Source of the DNA: Hyphomicrobiales bacterium | GTDB lineage: Bacteria; Pseudomonadota; Alphaproteobacteria; Rhizobiales; Rhizobiaceae | Direction of reading: 5' to 3' | DNA length: 44,476 nt | Assembly: GCA_900470805.1 (NCBI GenBank) | Contig: UCCA01000055.1 | Span: 1 to 44,476, forward strand | In this document: piece after piece, positions 24,884-33,017 of the stretch | Position numbering within the stretch: the first letter of the stretch is position 1 | Layout of the letters: the number at the start of each line of letters is the position of its first letter | Translations under genes and position numbers: made by a program | Notes under the pieces: model-generated | Databases searched by the model: none | Told to the model about the DNA's origin: nothing | What the model saw: the letters and a program-made list of their open reading frames with translations, nothing else

Positions 24884-26006
24884 TCACCGCCGCGCAATGG
24901 CACTAGCCATCGCTCGGGCTTCTCTGCTTGCACTGTCGAAATAACTTACGAGGCTCGGCTCCATCCCGACAAACCACAGCCCAGGCATATGATTTGCAGC
25001 GTTTTGTCCGTCAAACTGAGGATTGCCTTTGCAATTTAAGACGCTGAGTTCTGAAAAGCATTGTCGTCAAGCCGGATGTGTAGCCTGTCGCGTCTATCAG
25101 GTATTCCGGCTCTTCTATCCTGCCATCCGCAAAATAGACCTTTGCGCCGTCGATCCTAAGGATCTTCGCAACCACCAAAGCCCTCCCCTCCTTCATCGAT
25201 TGAATCGCACCATCGTCGACTGGAATGGCAATTTGTTCGCGACGAAGCCTCGTTGCCGCGCCAGTAGAAGGAATTGGCAGACCCACCTTTCGAAGGTCGC
25301 CGAACGCTATACGCTCCAATATTCTTATTCCAGCGTCAGACGCCCAAATCGGCAAGCGTTCCATAAGTGGTGAGAAGCGATGTACCGCAATTCCCTTGAG
25401 CCGCTTGGGAAGAATGTGCGATCCGGAACGGACCGATAACCAAACGTTCGCGGTTCGAACGCGGGACAGGTGGTTGACGACGTCGAATCCAGAGTTTCCT
25501 CCACCCACCACGAGCACGCTTTTGCCAAGGTACTGCTTCGCATCCCCAAAAGCAGCGGCATGCAGGCGTGTTCCTTGAAAGGACTCGATGCCTTCGATGC
25601 GCAGCTCCCCTGGCTGATTATCCCTTCCGCTGGCAATGACGACGTTGTCCGCGACGACATTGTTCCCCCCGACCTCGATTTCGTATTGCTATCCAGATGC
25701 CGTATGGACGTAACATCCTTGCCGTGGCTAATTCTGAATGCAATCCTCGAGGTGGCGCACCACGTCATCTCGCTTTGGGAACGCAGACGTCTTCGCCGGG
25801 TATTTAAATCCGGGCAGATGAGAAACGCTGCGGTGCGTGTTCAGACTGAGTTGGGGGTAGCGGGCACGCCAGGAACTTCCCACGACCTCAGCGCGGCCCT
25901 GCAAGAGCGGGTCGATCCCTCGCTCCCTCAGGTGATAGGCAGCCGTCAGACCCGAAAGGCCCGCACCAACAATGACTACCTGCTCTATCTGCATCGGTGA
26001 TTTCAT
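24884..26006 (-). pseudogene. Flavin-containing monooxygenase (CzcO type), two stops and a frameshift
   Basis: The frame starts with IEQVVIVGAGLSGLTAAYHL (FAD fold), then GSSWRARYPQLSLNTHRSVS (the 'W...YP.L.L.T' segment of this family). An in-frame TAG at 25728-25730 and another at 25689-25691 interrupt it, after which the same frame continues with VADNVVIASGRDNQP, SVLVVGGGNSGFDVVNHL (NADPH fold) and YLIDATGYTSGL. Near 25060-25080 the frame shifts, and the normal C-terminus reads on in the next frame: FDGQNAANHMPGLWFVGMEP through ASAIARR to a TGA at 24884. All domains are thus recognisable but the gene cannot give a full protein. It is divergent from another pseudogene at 26143. Confidence 0.85.
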
Positions 26007-26142
26007 CGGCTGACCATAGCGATACCGTGCGTTCTGGCAACAGTGGGCCCGACATTGCAGATGATTGGGCATTACGTGCGCATTCCGTTAGGTAACGGGC
26101 CCCAAGTGTGAGCATTTGTTCATATACTCATGGAGGAAAGCC

Positions 26143-27181
26143 GTGCCTAACCTGCGACGACTCTTCGACGGATTGATGGACCGCCGCCTGGCGACAATCC
26201 CCCACTTTGCGGCTTCCCCTGAAGAAAGGCTGGAGCTCTGTCGCAAGCACGGCGACTTCACCGTCGCGTACTCGACCGCTGTTCAGGATGGTCTTAAGCA
26301 TTTCGGCGATCAGCGCGGCTATCTGGATTACGCCACGAAAACCGGGCATACCTTTGTCCTGGGCGATCCTGTCGCGCTCAAAGAGGATAGAGAGCGATAC
26401 ATCAAGGACTTCGTCCGCGTCGCTGCGAACCCGTGCTTCGTGCAGATCGGACCAGAGACGGCAAAAATTCTAGCGACGCTCGGCTACCGCATCAATCACA
26501 TGGGCGTGGATACCCATCTGACGTTTGATAGCCACAGTTTTGCTGGCAAGAAGAACGAAACTGTCCGATATTCGGAACGGTGGCTGATTAAACAGGGCTA
26601 TGCGATTATTGAATGCGATGGGACGAAAACGCAGTCGGATCGCATCCAGGCAATCTCAAGCGACTGGCGTGCTGGACGAATAGTCAGTCGCAGGGAGATG
26701 CGCTTCCTGAATCGACCATTCTTTCCCGAGCTGTCACCTCAGATGCGCCGCTTCCTAATTCTGGATCCACAGGGCGCCGCCATAGCCCTTCTGGATTTTG
26801 ACCCAATTTTCGAAGGCGGCGCCGTGACAGGATATACGGCGGCGTTCAAACGGAAGATGGCAGGCACGACGCCGCATGCGGAGGTTGGCTGACCAGGTTC
26901 GCTGCAGATCGTTTTCGGGCAGAAGGTCACGCGCGGGTCACGTTGGGATTGTCGCCCCTCGCAGCCATCGCCGAGAGCGGTTTTGCAGAAAGTCGCTTGT
27001 GGCGCATGCTTTTCCAGCGCGCGTTCCGGTCTGAAAAGGTCAACACGCATGTCTCAATCTCCAGGGGCAAGCCGCCTTCAAGCGACGCTTTCATGGAGAC
27101 GAAGTGCCAACTTACATTGCCTCTAGGAGAAGGTCTCCAATGGAGAAGCTCGCGCTTCTTCGCCTCCTCAAAACGCTGTAG
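26143..27181 (+). pseudogene. DUF2156 (lysyl-phosphatidylglycerol synthase C-domain-like) protein, two frameshifts
   Basis: It starts at GTG 26143 behind a perfect GGAGG site. Frame 1 encodes the first 250 residues, including FVLGDPVALKEDRERYIKDF and GYRINHMGVDTHLTFDSHSF, typical of DUF2156, and ends at 26892. The family continuation appears in frame 2: RFRAEGHARVTLGLSPLAAI, then ESGFAESRLWRMLFQRAFRS. A second shift near 27045 moves to frame 3, NLQGQAAFKRRFHGDEVPTY, ending KLALLRLLKTL at the TAG at 27179. The three pieces join into a full-length domain, so two single-base indels inactivated the gene. Related enzymes transfer aminoacyl groups to phosphatidylglycerol. The GTG start and ribosome site remain intact. 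Confidence 0.85.
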
Positions 27182-27278
27182 CGTGGGGCGTACCAAAGGC
27201 GTGATGCCTCGCTTGCGCACGAAACTCGTGCGTTCGCTGCGTCTTCTGGCCGAATACTCAAGCAGGCCGATGCCGCGC

Positions 27279-27304
27279 GGAACCGATCCGCCGCCAAGAT
27301 TGTT
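27279..27304 (+). promoter_or_regulatory. Possible EcfG-type promoter, one base too long
   Basis: GGAAC, 18 bases, GTT, 54 bases before the ATG at 27358. The spacing is one base longer than in the thirteen consensus sites of this window, so it may be weak or a chance match. Confidence 0.35.
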
Positions 27305-27357
27305 GAGATGGCGGGTCATCGAGGCGCGTAGGGATTAACTTCTTCAAGGAGACCGTC

Positions 27358-27565
27358 ATGGCGGAAAAAATCAGGTATTCCGATCAAAGGCCGGAAAGCG
27401 AAAACGCACCGTTCACAGGGATCCGACTCCACGAAGACTGTTACCGATCAAGCGGATGGCGCGGGCAATCCAGTCCAAAGCGTGACGAAGAGCCTGCCCG
27501 CGGCTTTGCTTTCCGAGGGATCGGGAGGCAACAGCAAGACCCACCAACCCGCGATGAAACCCTAA
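27358..27565 (+). pseudogene. Small hydrophilic protein, frameshift in an A6 run near the start
   Basis: ATG at 27358 follows AAGGAG. The direct frame gives 73 residues without family features. If one A is removed from the A6 run at codons 3-4, the frame becomes KSGIPIKGRKAKTHRSQGSD, STKTVTDQADGAGNPVQSVT and so on to PAMKP and a TAA at 27563. This second frame is Lys/Ser/Thr-rich and has the even composition of a real small protein. I do not recognise it. It could be a frameshift mutation, a sequencing error in the homopolymer, or slippage on A6. The 3' end overlaps the convergent DUF72 gene by 4 bases. Confidence 0.4.
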
Positions 27566-28446
27566 ACATGCATGGCTAGCAATTGCGCCAGCCGCTCGGC
27601 ATTCTTTATCGAGTTACCGTCGCGATCGTTGTTGAAGTAAATCCATAGGGTTTTTGCCCCGCACCGCTTTATCCGATTGACCCACACCAAAAGCTCAATG
27701 TCGCTATAATCGTGGCGGTACCACTGACTGACCCCATGGAATCGGATGTAAACGTCCTCGGCCGTTTCAATCAGCTCCTCGGGAAGTCGCGGACCGCTGC
27801 AGGAGCAAAAAATCACCCCCGCGGATCTGAAGGCTTCGTAGACTTCCTCGTTCCACCAGCTTTTATGACGAAACTCGACCACGTTGCGACGCCGAGGATC
27901 GAGCTGTGAGACTATGGCTTGCAGCGTGCTTATAGAGTAATGAACGCTCGGCGGCAGTTGGTAGAGGAAGCATCCCATCTGTCCACCCAAAAGGTCCGCC
28001 ACGTAGCCGAAGTCCTTAATCAAGGTGTCCGTTTCCTCGAAACGCTTTATGTGCGTTATGAGTTCGCAGACTTTGATCGTATAAACGAAATCGGGGTCGG
28101 CCTGCCGTATCCAGGTCTTCACCCCGCCGACGGTCGGCCATGAATAGAATGGAGCGTTGAGCTCGACGGTTTTAAAACGGTCTTGATAGATCGAAAACCA
28201 TTGGGCGGAGGGAACGTCAGCAGGGTATAGCGCACCTTTCCAGTGCCAGTAATACCAACCCGAGCAGCCGATGTGGACACGTCCGGAAAGCCGGTCCTCC
28301 GGCTTTTGATCGACGCTTCCGCTTTGAGCTATGCGGACCGCATGCATCTTTTCCGCGCGGGCGATGTTTGCGTCTCGCTGCTTCTGGCGCCGCTCCGCCC
28401 GACGGGCTCGTCGCGCAGCGATTTCTTCCCTCGTGAGGTCTGTCAA
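27562..28446 (-). CDS. DUF72 (YecE-type) TIM-barrel protein
   Basis: A 294-residue protein. After a basic Arg/Ala-rich N-terminal extension of about 50 residues comes the DUF72 domain: VHIGCSGWYYWHWKGALYP, TVELNAPFYSWPTV, FVYTIKVCELITHIKRF, LYQLPPSVHYS, VVEFRHKSWWNEEVYEAF and VYIRFHGVSQWYRH. These are the signature positions of YecE-like proteins, a TIM-barrel family of unknown function often found in stress loci. The start is a TTG at 28446 supported by GGGAG with 5-base spacing; there is no earlier ATG. It is convergent with the frameshifted gene at 27358. No EcfG site is visible upstream. Confidence 0.9.
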   Translation of the reverse strand: MTDLTREEIAARRARRAERRQKQRDANIARAEKMHAVRIAQSGSVDQKPEDRLSGRVHIGCSGWYYWHWKGALYPADVPSAQWFSIYQDRFKTVELNAPFYSWPTVGGVKTWIRQADPDFVYTIKVCELITHIKRFEETDTLIKDFGYVADLLGGQMGCFLYQLPPSVHYSISTLQAIVSQLDPRRRNVVEFRHKSWWNEEVYEAFRSAGVIFCSCSGPRLPEELIETAEDVYIRFHGVSQWYRHDYSDIELLVWVNRIKRCGAKTLWIYFNNDRDGNSIKNAERLAQLLAMHV

Positions 28447-28729
28447 ATTTGCTCCCTTAGAGCGGGCTAATCATTCGCAAATCGTTGACTTCGGCCAACC
28501 CGCTAACGTCCCGATAGCTGCGTTTGCAAATAGTTCGTGCCCCGGCTCCGCGTGTGAGGATTGTTGGTTATCTTTAAGACAACCGCCATCGATTCATTAA
28601 GTTCCTGCGCGTGATCGATGCTCCGATATCGCCCTGCAGGTCGTCGATTGGATGCGCCCACGGCGCAGCAGTCCGACTGGGAGACACTCGTTCCCGCCGG
28701 ACCGATAGAGACGACCGAGGCGGGTGGAT

Positions 28730-29302
28730 CTAGCGGGAAGTCAGAAACTCGTCCGTGGTCAAAACGTCGACCTGCACGGAAAATCGACCACCCAAGAGCC
28801 GCAGGGTCGTGTCGTGCGTTTCGTCAACACCGCTACAGACCGCGTCGCTGAGCAGCTTGACTTCGTAGCCAAGATCGATGGCTCCCAGCACCGTCGCCAG
28901 AACGCAAACGTCCGTCTCTCCACCGGTGATAGCCACGGAGTTCACGTCTTCTGCCTGAAGAATTCGATGAAGCCGACCGTCGGTCCAGGGCGAGTAGGTC
29001 ATTTTGTCGAAGGTCCTGGCAGGGGGAATGAAGCGATTGAGCGTTGGAATCACGTCTACAAGCCGGTGGTCCAATCGCTCGAGCGTCATCGCCTCCCACT
29101 TTCGATAGTAGTCTCGCCACATGCCTTGAGCAACATCGGCAGTCGCGGGAGGGACGAACCGAGTGAAGATTGTCCTCTCAGGATGGTGGCTAGTCACTTC
29201 GACAATGGGCGGAGACACGCTAGCCATCCATGGGACGTGCCAAGGCGAGCCCTCCGCGAACATCGACTGCATGTCGATACACAAATGGATCCAGGAGGCT
29301 GG
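28730..29302 (-). CDS. Isochorismatase-family cysteine hydrolase
   Basis: A 190-residue enzyme of the isochorismatase/nicotinamidase fold. The catalytic triad is visible: Asp in WIHLCIDMQSMFAEGSPW, Lys in RTFDKMTYSPWTDG and nucleophile Cys in ITGGETDVCVLATVLGAIDL. These enzymes hydrolyse small amides or enol ethers; the substrate cannot be told. The frame also has an ATG at 29317, but that overlaps the previous gene by 13 bases with no ribosome site, while the ATG at 29302 has GGAG six bases upstream and directly follows that gene's stop. It is the second gene of an operon behind the EcfG promoter at 29612. Confidence 0.88.
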   Translation of the reverse strand, partial: PASWIHLCIDMQSMFAEGSPWHVPWMASVSPPIVEVTSHHPERTIFTRFVPPATADVAQGMWRDYYRKWEAMTLERLDHRLVDVIPTLNRFIPPARTFDKMTYSPWTDGRLHRILQAEDVNSVAITGGETDVCVLATVLGAIDLGYEVKLLSDAVCSGVDETHDTTLRLLGGRFSVQVDVLTTDEFLTSR

Positions 29303-29304
29303 CA

Positions 29305-29586
29305 TCAAGCGCTCCATGTGACGGCAGGCACCGGCTGCTCGCGGCCGTCGCCTACGGAGCTGTCGTCACCGGCATTTTCCTCGACTCTATCGATCTCGTC
29401 GACGGCGTGCTCATTTGAAAAAGTTGCGAGCTGGACCATGATCGACTTCGCTTTGATCACCGCAGCGTCTCCCACTACAACGGTATCAACCAGTCTGACC
29501 GTTATTGTCTCACCTCCGTCGCCACGGGACTCTACACTCGCGAATCCAGTGATCGCGTCTGGACTCTGCGTGTTCATGAGTTGCAT
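29305..29586 (-). CDS. Small hypothetical protein (93 aa) of the isochorismatase operon
   Basis: A 93-residue acidic protein (MQLMNTQSPDAITGFASVES; VRLVDTVVVGDAAVIKAKSI). The ATG at 29586 is preceded by AGGAG at 6 bases, and a consensus EcfG promoter ends 26 bases upstream. The stop lies 2 bases before the isochorismatase start, so the two form an operon. I do not recognise the family; it has no signal peptide or membrane segment. Predicted soluble stress-induced protein. Confidence 0.6.
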   Translation of the reverse strand: MQLMNTQSPDAITGFASVESRGDGGETITVRLVDTVVVGDAAVIKAKSIMVQLATFSNEHAVDEIDRVEENAGDDSSVGDGREQPVPAVTWSA

Positions 29587-29611
29587 GTTTGGCTCCTATC
29601 CAATTGCCTCA

Positions 29612-29636
29612 AACTTGCGGATGGGTGCTGAGTTCC
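29612..29636 (-). promoter_or_regulatory. EcfG-type promoter for the isochorismatase operon
   Basis: Minus-strand GGAAC, 17 bases, GTT, ending 26 bases before the ATG at 29586. It is divergent from the EcfG promoter at 29744, a second back-to-back pair like 15031/15299. Confidence 0.75.
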
Positions 29637-29743
29637 CGTCCGCTACAGGACCGACCCGCCGAAATGCGATGGACGGACGGGACTGCCAAGCACGGCCTGA
29701 GCCAGCGCCTGAAATCGCGGATTCAAAAGTTGCTCCGCCGGTC

Positions 29744-29768
29744 GGAACAAACGAGTGCGTTGCAGGTT
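29744..29768 (+). promoter_or_regulatory. EcfG-type promoter for the second membrane protein + DUF892 module
   Basis: GGAAC, 17 bases, GTT, ending 42 bases before the ATG at 29811. It shares flanking bases with the promoter at 16444. Confidence 0.75.
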
Positions 29769-29810
29769 GAATGGTCACCTCACATTTCTGTGATCGAAAG
29801 GTAGACCGCA

Positions 29811-30719
29811 ATGACCGAACCAGTCCCGACACTCGCCCACGTGCAAGCACGCCACGACAATCCTTACCTGGCGGCCGCTCTGCACGAGGTTTCTTGGGGC
29901 GCAATTATTGCCGGCGTGGCCGTGGCCCTTGTCGTCCAGCTTCTACTGAACCTGCTTGGTGCGGGTATCGGGGCAGCGGTCATAGACCCGATGTCCAACG
30001 ACAACCCGAGCGCCACGACGCTCTCTGTTAGCACCGCCATCTGGTTTATCGTGAGCGGGATTATCGCCTCTTTCATCGGCGGTTACGTCGCCAGCCGTTT
30101 GTCGGGCCGCCCCGTCCGGTCGACAGGCGCACTCCACGGTATTGCGTCGTGGGCGGTCACGACCCTCGTTGTCATCTATCTCCTCACCACGTCGGTAGGC
30201 GCTCTGGTCGGCGGCGTGTTTTCTGGCATAGGAGGCATAGTTTCCAGCGCGGGCTCGACCGTAGCGACTGCGGCGACGACTGCAGCGCCAGTCTTGGCAG
30301 ATACAGCAAATCCGATGGCCAGCATTGAGCAAAACATCCGCGATGCCTCGGGTGGCAACGATCCGGCGGCACTTCGCGACGCCGCCGTCGCCTCCGTCCG
30401 CGCGACGCTGACCGGCGATCAGGCCAAGGCAGACGAAGCCCGCAATCGTGCGGCTGAGGCGATAGCGAAGGCGCAGAACATCCCCGTCGATCAAGCCCGT
30501 CAGCAGGTTGCCGATTACGAGAAGCAGTATGCCGACGCCGTGGCACAGGCCAAACAGCAGGCGACCGAAGCGGCTCAGACGGCAGCAACAGCGTTCTCGG
30601 CCGGTGCGATCCTCGCATTCATCGCCCTCGCAGTCGGTGCCATCGCGGCATGGGTCGGCGGTTCCGTCGGCACCACACACGTGACACGAGACGACGAAAC
30701 CTACGTCGTTCGTACATAG
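29811..30719 (+). CDS. Membrane protein, paralogue of the gene at 15447
   Basis: A 302-residue inner-membrane protein with helices near residues 27-55 (WGAIIAGVAVALVVQLLLNL), 68-92 (TAIWFIVSGIIASFIGGYVA), 105-135 and at the C-terminus (GAILAFIALAVGAIAAWVGG). Between the last two lies a soluble Ala/Gln/Lys-rich helical region (about 165-265) with many 'A..A..QA' heptads, likely a coiled coil. The layout equals the gene at 15447 although overall identity is modest. AAAGG lies upstream of the ATG. Only about 60 bases separate it from the DUF892 gene, and there is no terminator between them, so unlike copy 1 the pair here is an operon. Confidence 0.8.
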   Translation: MTEPVPTLAHVQARHDNPYLAAALHEVSWGAIIAGVAVALVVQLLLNLLGAGIGAAVIDPMSNDNPSATTLSVSTAIWFIVSGIIASFIGGYVASRLSGRPVRSTGALHGIASWAVTTLVVIYLLTTSVGALVGGVFSGIGGIVSSAGSTVATAATTAAPVLADTANPMASIEQNIRDASGGNDPAALRDAAVASVRATLTGDQAKADEARNRAAEAIAKAQNIPVDQARQQVADYEKQYADAVAQAKQQATEAAQTAATAFSAGAILAFIALAVGAIAAWVGGSVGTTHVTRDDETYVVRT

Positions 30720-30778
30720 CATCTACCACCGGCAAAGTATCAGCTTTGCCGCTTTTCAACGAAACGAAGGACACTATC

Positions 30779-31285
30779 ATGGCGACCATCAAAACACTCG
30801 AGGATCTCTTCTTGGACACCCTGAAGGACATCTACTTTGCGGAAAAGCAAATCCTGAAGGCGCTCCCGAAGATGGCGCGTGCCGCTCAGTCGGAAGAAGG
30901 CAAGGCCGGCTTCCTGCAGCATCGCGACGAAACTCAGGGCCAGATCGAACGCCTCGAGCAGGTATTCGAACTCATCGGCAAGCCGGCCCGCGGCAAGACC
31001 TGCGAAGCCATCCAAGGCATTCTCGCCGAAGGCGACGAAATCATCGAGGAATATAAGGGTTCGGTGGCGCTCGACGCCGGGTTGATTTCCTCGGCGCAAG
31101 CTGTCGAGCACTATGAGATCGCCCGCTACGGCACATTGATCGCATGGGCCAATCAGCTCGGCCTGACGGACGCGGTAGCGTTGCTTGAGGCCACACTTGC
31201 AGAAGAAGAGGCCACGGATCAGAAGCTCACACAGCTCGCTGAGGCGCAGGCCAACCCGAAGGGCAAGGGCACGAAAGCTGCCTGA
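30779..31285 (+). CDS. DUF892 (YciE-type) ferritin-like protein, copy 2
   Basis: A 168-residue paralogue of the protein at 16553, differing at about 23 positions, mostly conservative (Asp/Glu, Ile/Val, Lys/Gln). All family motifs are kept (LFLDTLKDIYFAEKQ, AVEHYEIARYGTLIAWA). AAGGA lies 8 bases before the ATG; the longer frame to 30650 runs back into the preceding gene and is rejected. It is expressed with the membrane protein from the EcfG promoter at 29744 and followed by a strong terminator. Confidence 0.9.
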   Translation: MATIKTLEDLFLDTLKDIYFAEKQILKALPKMARAAQSEEGKAGFLQHRDETQGQIERLEQVFELIGKPARGKTCEAIQGILAEGDEIIEEYKGSVALDAGLISSAQAVEHYEIARYGTLIAWANQLGLTDAVALLEATLAEEEATDQKLTQLAEAQANPKGKGTKAA

Positions 31286-31310
31286 TTCCAAGTTGCTCGA
31301 CTAATACGGC

Positions 31311-31342
31311 GGCACGTACGCGCCAACGCGTACGTGCCTTTT
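31311..31342 (+). terminator. Strong rho-independent terminator after DUF892 copy 2
   Basis: A perfect 12-base-pair stem, GGCACGTACGCG (31311-31322) with CGCGTACGTGCC (31327-31338), a 4-base loop and TTTT. This is the most stable hairpin I noticed in the window. Confidence 0.9.
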
Positions 31343-31362
31343 AACCCTCGGGAGAGTTCGAT

Positions 31363-31911
31363 ATGTTGAGTGGACCATTAAAGGCCCTGCTGGGCGTAAT
31401 TGCCGTTGCAGGCTACCAGAACCGGGACAAGATTGGTGAGCTGCTCCGCGGCATCCAGAACCCACAGCGCGACGGAGCTCAGCCGCCTCAAGCCAATCCC
31501 AGCGGCCAGCAGGCAGGCGGTCTTGGTGGGATCTTTGGCGGCCCGGGTGGTTTCGGCGATTTGCTGGGCGGTTTGTCGACCGGCAGCATCCTGAGCGGCG
31601 GCCTAGGCGACCTTTTGAAAACCTTCCAGCAGAATGGACACGCGGAGAAGGCCGAATCGTGGGTGAAAGCCGGACCAAACACCGAGATCGAGGTTGACCA
31701 GCTTTCCGAAGCGCTCGGGCCGGACGTTTTAAACGAGCTTGCGGCCAAGACCGGATTGTCCCACCAGGAGATCGTCGACCGTCTGAGCCGCGACCTGCCG
31801 AAGGCAGTCGATGACCTTACGCCTGAAGGCAGGATTCCGGCTGCGGAAGATGAGTTTCTGAGTTCGGCGAGCGAGGCAACGACGCGGGGTCGGCCGTCGA
31901 ACCTTATTTAG
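31363..31911 (+). CDS. YidB-family protein
   Basis: A 182-residue protein. The first 18 residues are hydrophobic (MLSGPLKALLGVIAVAGY). A Gly/Gln/Phe-rich linker follows (GGLGGIFGGPGGFGDLLGGL), then the helical YidB domain: WVKAGPNTEIEVDQLSEALG, VLNELAAKTGLSHQEIVDRL and DDLTPEGRIP, close to the family consensus for this small domain of unknown function. GGGAG precedes the ATG. It stands 20 bases behind a terminator with no EcfG site visible, so its promoter is unknown. Confidence 0.85.
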   Translation: MLSGPLKALLGVIAVAGYQNRDKIGELLRGIQNPQRDGAQPPQANPSGQQAGGLGGIFGGPGGFGDLLGGLSTGSILSGGLGDLLKTFQQNGHAEKAESWVKAGPNTEIEVDQLSEALGPDVLNELAAKTGLSHQEIVDRLSRDLPKAVDDLTPEGRIPAAEDEFLSSASEATTRGRPSNLI

Positions 31912-32139
31912 TAGAATTCAGGTAGTCGCATAAGCAACACCGCCGGAGGGCGTCGAGGATCACGGCGCCTTCCAGCACTGGCTTGTGCAACTGGTTGGAT
32001 GTTCTTTATGGTCGTGGGACGATAGGCTCATTAGAGCGCAACGACGACGGGCGCGAGAAATACAAACGCAACAGCTTCATCGAGCCCCCACGCCTGGACG
32101 TCCGTAACTGGGCACGAGGCTCGCAGATCTCGAAATCAC

Positions 32140-32388
32140 CTAATGAAGAGTGGCCTGAATGAACACTCGTCGCGCAATTTCGGGGTGCTGCTCAATTCTC
32201 CGCTGAACCAACCTTGCGGCCTCGTGGGCGACGAAGACCACGTCCGTCAGGCGCTCGACTTCCAGATGCATCTGATAGGCCTCGTCGTCGTCAAGACTCC
32301 CACTGGCGAGAACACGTCGTGCGCTTTCGATCAGTCTCTCCGCACGAGTGACGATTTCCAGTGAGCTTCGAATAATGCCTTCGAGCAT
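32140..32388 (-). CDS. Small helical hypothetical protein (82 aa)
   Basis: An 82-residue protein predicted almost entirely helical (MLEGIIRSSLEIVTRAERLI; MHLEVERLTDVVFVAHEAAR). The start at 32388 has AGGGG eight bases upstream; the longer frame begins with TTG at 32409 without support. No membrane segment or known motif is visible. It is separated from the next gene upstream by about 60 bases on the same strand, so co-transcription with the DUF883-like gene is possible. Confidence 0.55.
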   Translation of the reverse strand: MLEGIIRSSLEIVTRAERLIESARRVLASGSLDDDEAYQMHLEVERLTDVVFVAHEAARLVQRRIEQHPEIARRVFIQATLH

Positions 32389-32447
32389 TTGGTTTCCCCT
32401 CGCTTGCAACAGCGAGGGTGCCGGAGAATCGGCTCAATCGCAACGAC

Positions 32448-32858
32448 CTATGTCAAATTCGATCGAATGCGATCGTACAGATCGCGCAAATCATCGAGTG
32501 TACTCTCGTAGGTCCGTGAAGGTTTAGAGCGAAGCCCCGCGACCGCAAAAGCGAACGCTCCGGCCACCGCGGCAACCGCAACCAGTGATGAGACGGGATA
32601 AAGCTTCACGGTCGCTTGGGTCTGGCGAGCGGCCGCTTTCGCGGACGCCTTTGCATTACCAGTAATCTCAGCGAGCTGCTTACGGAGAGTATCAACCTGC
32701 TGGCGGAGGGCGCTGATCTCTTCAGCAGCGCTGAAGTCAGCCTGGGGTGGAATGCCGACCGACGCCGTGTTCGTGTCAACGATCGCCCTTGGCACAGGCT
32801 CGCCGATCTTGGCACCCTCGGTTACGAGTGTTGCGGTCTTGTCCTTGCGAGGTGGCAT
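32448..32858 (-). CDS. DUF883/ElaB-like protein with C-terminal membrane anchor
   Basis: A 136-residue protein. It has a polar N-terminus, a coiled-coil segment (EEISALRQQVDTLRKQLAEI), an Ala/Lys/Gln linker, one transmembrane helix (VSSLVAVAAVAGAFAFAVAG) and a short C-terminal tail. This is the plan of the ElaB/YqjD/DUF883 group of tail-anchored stress proteins, some of which bind ribosomes; assignment is by layout only. The ATG at 32858 has AAGGAG at 6 bases; the frame's earlier start at 32972 has no such support. Confidence 0.65.
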   Translation of the reverse strand: MPPRKDKTATLVTEGAKIGEPVPRAIVDTNTASVGIPPQADFSAAEEISALRQQVDTLRKQLAEITGNAKASAKAAARQTQATVKLYPVSSLVAVAAVAGAFAFAVAGLRSKPSRTYESTLDDLRDLYDRIRSNLT

Positions 32859-32941
32859 TACGATCTCCTTGAACGATGACAATGTAAATGGAGCATGTGC
32901 GCATGGCTTCAAGTCGTGCGTCCCCCCGCAGATTGCCGTTG

Positions 32942-32966
32942 GGAACGCATGCTTCTGTTTATCGTT
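32942..32966 (+). promoter_or_regulatory. EcfG-type promoter for the ActR/RegA-like regulator
   Basis: GGAAC, 16 bases, CGTT, ending 52 bases before the ATG at 33018. Confidence 0.75.
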
Positions 32967-33017
32967 GTTCACTTGTGCTGCCGCATCCCCGCAAGTTTAC
33001 GAAGAGAGATTCAGGAC

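Noticed and set aside
28724..29770. 348-codon plus-strand frame
   Set aside because: It runs antisense through the isochorismatase gene, whose catalytic triad is intact, and across two EcfG promoters.
29943..30722. 259-codon minus-strand frame
   Set aside because: Antisense to the membrane-protein gene at 29811; Cys/Arg/Gly-rich composition typical of a shadow frame.
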